DNA of 18,163 nucleotides from the NCBI GenBank assembly GCA_014523695.1, contig JAATVS010000322.1, positions 1-18,163 on the forward strand, in the 5' to 3' direction. The position numbers and the translations under genes were made by a program. The notes below the pieces were generated by a model, which was not told the DNA's origin, made no database searches, and worked only from the letters and a program-made list of their open reading frames with translations. The DNA comes from Nitrososphaerales archaeon TH5895. Its GTDB lineage: Archaea > Thermoproteota > Nitrososphaeria > Nitrososphaerales > Nitrososphaeraceae. Below, one piece after another: positions 15,877-18,163 of the stretch (position 1 is its first letter; each line of letters begins with the position of its first letter).

Positions 15877-17175
15877 TTGGATAACTACAACATCGACATT
15901 AAGAAATCTATTCTAGCGAACTACAAACGCATACTCCTTCTAGCAGTCGCAGTTTCCGCGCTAGGGGCGTACGCTTTACCATTGGGCAGTTTAGTTGCAA
16001 GTGATAAGAATCATATCAATCCAGAAGACTCAGCTGCGGCTGCTGCGGCGGCAGCAGCTGCCAACGGGGCTTATAGTAACCCTGCAGTGGCAGCGGCAGC
16101 CGCAGCAGCAGCTGGCGCAGCAGCGTCGGCAGCAACAGCAGCTGCTAACGGAGGCTATAATAGCCAAGCAGTAGCTGCAGCAGCAGCTGCAGCCGGAGAA
16201 GCAGCAGCGGCAGCAGCAGCAGCCTCTAATGGAGGCTATGATAGCTCAGCGGCAGCAGCAGCAGCAGCTGCGGGTGACGCAGCAGCAGCGGCAGCAGCAG
16301 CTGCTGCCAACGGAGGCTATAGTAGCTCTGCAACAGCGGCAGCAGCAGCAGCAGGTGGTAGTGCAGCGGCAGCGGCAGCGGCAGCTAGTGGGGGCTATAG
16401 TAGCTCAGCTGCAGCGGCAGCTGCAGCGGCAGCAGGCAGTGCAGCAGCAGCGGCAGCAGCAGCAGGTGGCTCGGCAGCGGCAGCGGCAGCAGCAGGCAGT
16501 GCAGCAGCAGCAGCAGCAGCATCAGGTGGCTCAGCAGCAGCGGCAGCAGCAGCAGGCAGTGCAGCAGCGGCAGCAGCAGCATCAGGTGGCTCAGCAGCAG
16601 CAGCAGCAGCAGCAGGCAGTGCAGCAGCAGCAGCAGCGACAGCATCAGAACAATCGGGCGGCCAGCCGCCAAATGGTGACGGAACTGGATCAACTGAAAC
16701 TGGGCAACCAACTGAACAAAACAGTCTTACTGGTCTCACCACCACAGGCATCGAAGCGACAGAAGATCCTGCAGGAACCACTGGAGGACAGAGCTTAAGA
16801 AGTTTAGGTCCTGAATCCACAGACAGTGGCACCACCACAGACAGTGGCACCACCACAGACAGTGGCACCACCACAGACAGTGGCACCACCACAGACAGTG
16901 GCACCACCACAGACAGCGATCCAGCAGACACAGGCGAACCTGACGACAGCAGCACTGAACGCAGCACCACTAACCAGAACTCAAATGATGATGGCGACCG
17001 CAGTACTGACAACAATGACAACAATGACAACGGCGGGGAAAATAGCGCACAACAGGGTGATAACAGTGGTGACAGCGGCGATGATAATGGCAACAACGAC
17101 GACGATAGCGAACCAGAGAGCGAACCAGAGAGCGAACCAGAGAGCGAACCAGAGAGCGAACCAGAGAGCGGCTAA
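15877..17175 (+). CDS. Silk-like poly-alanine/glycine-rich secreted protein with acidic repeat tail
   Basis: The 432-residue protein has a basic N-terminus and one hydrophobic segment (about residues 18-40, ILLLAVAVSALGAYALPLG), a signal peptide or membrane anchor. Residues about 53-255 are poly-Ala blocks of mostly 7-10 residues separated by short linkers. The first four or five units (about 25-28 residues each) carry NGAYSN, NGGYNS, NGGYDSS, NGGYSSS and GGYSSS; later ones shrink to a 20-residue unit, GGS-A7-GS-A7-S, repeated three times. From about 256 come a Gly/Gln/Thr-rich linker, five exact DSGTTT copies (about 314-343), an Asn/Asp-rich acidic region (about 347-409) and five SEPE units ending ESG. 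There is no Cys and no C-terminal membrane anchor, and I find no N-X-S/T sequon. The layout recalls spider silk (poly-Ala plus Gly-Gly-X), but no homology is claimed. The TTG start is supported by a strong TATA box at leaderless spacing. Confidence 0.8.
   Translation: MDNYNIDIKKSILANYKRILLLAVAVSALGAYALPLGSLVASDKNHINPEDSAAAAAAAAAANGAYSNPAVAAAAAAAAGAAASAATAAANGGYNSQAVAAAAAAAGEAAAAAAAASNGGYDSSAAAAAAAAGDAAAAAAAAAANGGYSSSATAAAAAAGGSAAAAAAAASGGYSSSAAAAAAAAAGSAAAAAAAAGGSAAAAAAAGSAAAAAAASGGSAAAAAAAGSAAAAAAASGGSAAAAAAAGSAAAAAATASEQSGGQPPNGDGTGSTETGQPTEQNSLTGLTTTGIEATEDPAGTTGGQSLRSLGPESTDSGTTTDSGTTTDSGTTTDSGTTTDSGTTTDSDPADTGEPDDSSTERSTTNQNSNDDGDRSTDNNDNNDNGGENSAQQGDNSGDSGDDNGNNDDDSEPESEPESEPESEPESEPESG
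16441..16620 (+). repeat. 60-bp tandem repeat, three copies plus a partial fourth
   Basis: Copies at 16441-16500, 16501-16560 and 16561-16620 share one 60-base unit that encodes 20 residues. The second and third differ at two bases; the first differs more. A decayed fourth copy begins at 16621. The unit is in frame, so copy-number changes would lengthen or shorten the protein without frameshift. Confidence 0.85.
16822..16911 (+). repeat. 18-bp tandem repeat, five exact copies
   Basis: GACAGTGGCACCACCACA is repeated five times without a mismatch and encodes DSGTTT five times. Exact identity points to recent expansion. The Thr/Ser-rich stretch could be O-glycosylated, but nothing in the sequence proves it. 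Confidence 0.9.
17107..17166 (+). repeat. 12-bp tandem repeat, five exact copies
   Basis: AGCGAACCAGAG is repeated five times without a mismatch and encodes Ser-Glu-Pro-Glu five times at the C-terminus of the alanine-rich protein. It makes a strongly acidic extended tail just before the TAA. Confidence 0.9.
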
Positions 17176-17208
17176 GATGTAGAATAAGACCTGTTAGTCG
17201 CAGAAATC

Positions 17209-17246
17209 CTTTCTTTTTTTTAATTTTCTTTTTCCAATTTTTTCTT
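17209..17246 (+). terminator. T-rich terminator after the alanine-rich gene
   Basis: About 35-70 bases past the stop are three T-rich runs, including one of eight T, with no clear hairpin. Serial T-runs on the coding strand are the usual archaeal intrinsic termination signal. Confidence 0.6.
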
Positions 17247-17277
17247 GAGCTTACTGATTCGAACTATACTTTCAGGG

Positions 17278-17286
17278 TATCATAAA
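17278..17286 (+). promoter_or_regulatory. TATA-like box for the 17307 gene
   Basis: TATCATAAA is centred about 25 bases upstream of ATG 17307 and supports that ATG as the original start of the now frameshifted small gene. Confidence 0.4.
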
Positions 17287-17306
17287 GCAGTTCTTCTGTA
17301 GCTAAC

Positions 17307-17599
17307 ATGCCAATAATACATCTACGGAGTGCTGAAACTAGAAACCATATCAATCAGCTCGCCATCCATAACCAAGACATGACACTAAACACGGGATACT
17401 GCTTACGACTGTCATCGTCGTAGGTATATCAGTACTAATAGGAGTTGGATTTGCATACGCGGGATACACGTCGCGCCACTTTTCGCAGGCATATGTGCTT
17501 TGCAAAGAGAACACATTATCACAAGTAAGGGTAGGGGCATATCAATCCATAGACGAGATTACTGCGGCCATAAAATCCTGTGATGGAGTAATTAGTTAG
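17307..17599 (+). pseudogene. Small single-span membrane protein gene with an apparent 1-base frameshift
   Basis: ATG 17307 opens MPIIHLRSAETRNHINQLAI and continues to MTLNTG (codons up to about 17395). In that frame it soon hits TAG at 17418-17420. In the next frame, from 17396, the protein runs ILLTTVIVVGISVLIGVGF, a clear membrane span, then a soluble tail (AYAGYTSRHFSQAYVLCKEN and onward to CDGVIS) and TAG at 17597-17599. Adding one G to the GGG at 17393-17395 would restore one 98-codon ORF. This could be true decay, a sequencing or assembly error, or, less likely, a programmed -1 shift. The second frame has no standard start before the span. The upstream TATA-like box fits the ATG. The tail has two Cys residues and I recognise no family. 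Confidence 0.55.
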
Positions 17600-17631
17600 A
17601 GTAATAAATTTATTATTGTATTACTCTAACT
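17594..17631. terminator. 13-bp perfect inverted repeat between convergent genes
   Basis: Arms at 17594-17606 and 17619-17631 (AGTTAGAGTAATA and its complement) are perfect over 13 bases with a 12-base loop. The left arm contains the stop of the plus-strand gene and the loop contains the stop of the minus-strand P-II gene. It could act as a bidirectional terminator or an RNA 3'-end hairpin. Confidence 0.6.
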
Positions 17632-17898
17632 CCAACCGCGTCGACATCATCAGATTTTACTACTGTAGCCACCACTTTTCTTGAAGTATATGCAAGTTCA
17701 AATGTGCCACCCGTTCCTCTTCCAGAAGCAACCCTTTGCTTATCCTTGCCAGCCCCCCTTTACATCATAAATTGTCGCTTCAAGTCCCATTTCTCTTAGC
17801 GACGAGATCATACTATCAACTTTTTCTGGCTTTACAATGACTGCAAGCCTTTTCTGTGATTGCTTGCTTGGCTTTTCTGAATACGTCACTCCAACCAT
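17613..17898 (-). pseudogene. P-II family (GlnB/GlnK-like) signalling protein gene, frameshifted and short
   Basis: From ATG 17898 the minus strand encodes a short leader, then KRLAVIVKPEKVDSMISSLR and EMGLEATIYDVKG, which match the first beta strand, helix and second strand of P-II proteins up to the base of the T-loop. In the original frame TAA follows within five codons. Removing one base from the G6 run (plus-strand C6, 17753-17758) gives VKGAGKDKQRVASGRGTGG, FELAYTSRKVVATVVKSDDVDAV and an end at TAA 17613-17615. P-II proteins sense ATP/ADP and 2-oxoglutarate and control nitrogen metabolism. The Tyr of the uridylylated bacterial T-loop is absent, which is common in archaeal forms. The restored protein has 94 residues, about 20 fewer than usual, and lacks the last helix and strand. 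It may be a pseudogene, or the G6 may be a sequencing error. The family call is fairly firm. Confidence 0.68.
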
Positions 17899-17929
17899 AT
17901 CATAGGTAATGATGTGTGCTAGAAAACGA

Positions 17930-18082
17930 TTATGGTGTCACGCGCTCCACCACTGAACTTTGGCTGTTCACACAATTTGCACCATCCACATAGCTAACCT
18001 CATTAACGGGATCATCTAATACCAATGGCCTTCTTCGCTTGATATACTTAATGATTGATTGTAGGAACTTACAAAAATCAGT
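17930..18082 (-). pseudogene. Gene fragment without a start codon
   Basis: On the minus strand a 50-codon frame, closed by TAA at 17930-17932 and bounded upstream by another TAA, reads like a protein C-terminus: FLQSIIKYIKRRRPLVLDDP, then VNEVSYVDGANCVNSQSS and VVERVTP. It has no ATG, GTG or TTG near its beginning. The RRPLVLDDPVNEV stretch vaguely resembles the C-terminal RPVILDP segment of OAS-like nucleotidyltransferases, but the similarity is too short to rely on. It lies just upstream of the P-II gene on the same strand and may be the end of a truncated gene. Confidence 0.35.
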
Positions 18083-18091
18083 TTAAATAAT
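18082..18091 (+). promoter_or_regulatory. TATA-like box for the 18110 gene
   Basis: TTTAAATAAT is centred about 24 bases upstream of ATG 18110, similar to the other leaderless starts in the window. Confidence 0.45.
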
Positions 18092-18109
18092 AGGGCATCA
18101 AGTTGTAGC

Positions 18110-18163
18110 ATGCCCCTAATGAACAAACACATTGCCCCTCATCAACGTAGGAACATTCTGGTA
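18110..18163 (+). CDS. Partial CDS running off the window, unknown product
   Basis: ATG 18110 opens a frame with no stop through the window end, encoding MPLMNKHIAPHQRRNILV. The TATA-like box at leaderless spacing is the main support. Eighteen residues are too few for a family call; the basic N-terminus followed by hydrophobic residues could be the start of a signal or anchor segment. Confidence 0.4.
   Translation, partial: MPLMNKHIAPHQRRNILV

Noticed and set aside
16441..16620. CRISPR-like regularly spaced repeat
   Set aside because: The 60-bp units are contiguous with no unique spacers and are in frame within a coding region.
16229..16798. Gln-rich 189-codon plus-strand ORF (poly-Q) in the alanine-repeat region
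   Set aside because: It is the GCA/CAG repeat read in another frame; it lacks a start context, and the Ala frame has the export segment, the promoter and linkers that make sense.
16395..17096. Minus-strand 233-codon ORF rich in Leu, Pro and Ala
   Set aside because: It is a shadow of the tandem repeats on the opposite strand, with no promoter or domain.
1..18163. tRNA or rRNA genes, insertion-sequence ends, or integrase attachment sites
   Set aside because: By eye I saw no cloverleaf sequence, rRNA-like stretch, transposase ORF or flanking terminal repeats; a tRNA or Rfam scan would be decisive.

Overview
The window looks like chromosomal DNA of an ammonia-oxidising archaeon (Thaumarchaeota/Nitrososphaerota, probably the soil Nitrososphaerales group). 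This is inferred from the gene content (an archaeal surface-glycan cluster, a PsbP-like secreted protein, a P-II protein beside a small membrane protein) and from the promoters. Many starts, including TTG starts, lie 24-31 bases downstream of a TATA-like box with no room for a Shine-Dalgarno site, the archaeal leaderless arrangement. No database search was possible, so the lineage is a judgement.

Layout. 108-1076 (-) is a family-2 glycosyltransferase and 1516-2853 (+) a WbuB-like family-4 glycosyltransferase, divergent across a 439-base spacer. 3152-5257 (+) is a large multi-pass membrane protein that looks like a GT-C glycosyltransferase. It converges, with 9 bases between, on 5267-6424 (-), a secreted NHL beta-propeller with an N-G-T sequon in five repeats. 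6425-7491 has no intact gene but holds a decayed helix-turn-helix protein gene on the minus strand. 7492-8502 and 9502-10548 (+) are two NAD-dependent sugar-nucleotide epimerases. Between them, 8652-9071 is a chimeric epimerase pseudogene: its promoter and 5' part match the second gene and its 3' part matches the first. 10837-12369 (+) is a polysaccharide/lipid-linked oligosaccharide flippase, 12651-13538 (+) a secreted PsbP-like protein, and 13636-15666 (+) a second large GT-C-like membrane protein.

The most unusual gene is 15877-17175 (+). It encodes a secreted or membrane-anchored protein with a spider-silk-like architecture: poly-alanine blocks of 7-10 residues alternating with Gly-Gly-Tyr or Gly-Gly-Ser linkers, then an exact DSGTTT repeat, an Asn/Asp-rich acidic stretch and an exact SEPE repeat. 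Past a T-rich terminator comes a damaged corner. It has a small membrane protein gene (17307-17599) with an apparent 1-base frameshift, converging through a 13-bp inverted repeat on a P-II family gene (17613-17898, -) with a frameshift in a G6 run, then a minus-strand gene fragment (17930-18082), and the start of a rightward gene at 18110 that leaves the window.

Together, the epimerases would make activated sugars, the glycosyltransferases and GT-C proteins would build or transfer glycans, the flippase would move lipid-linked glycans outward, and the sequon-rich exported proteins would be plausible acceptors. The silk-like protein could be a structural part of the same cell surface or matrix. 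That last link is inference from neighbourhood only.
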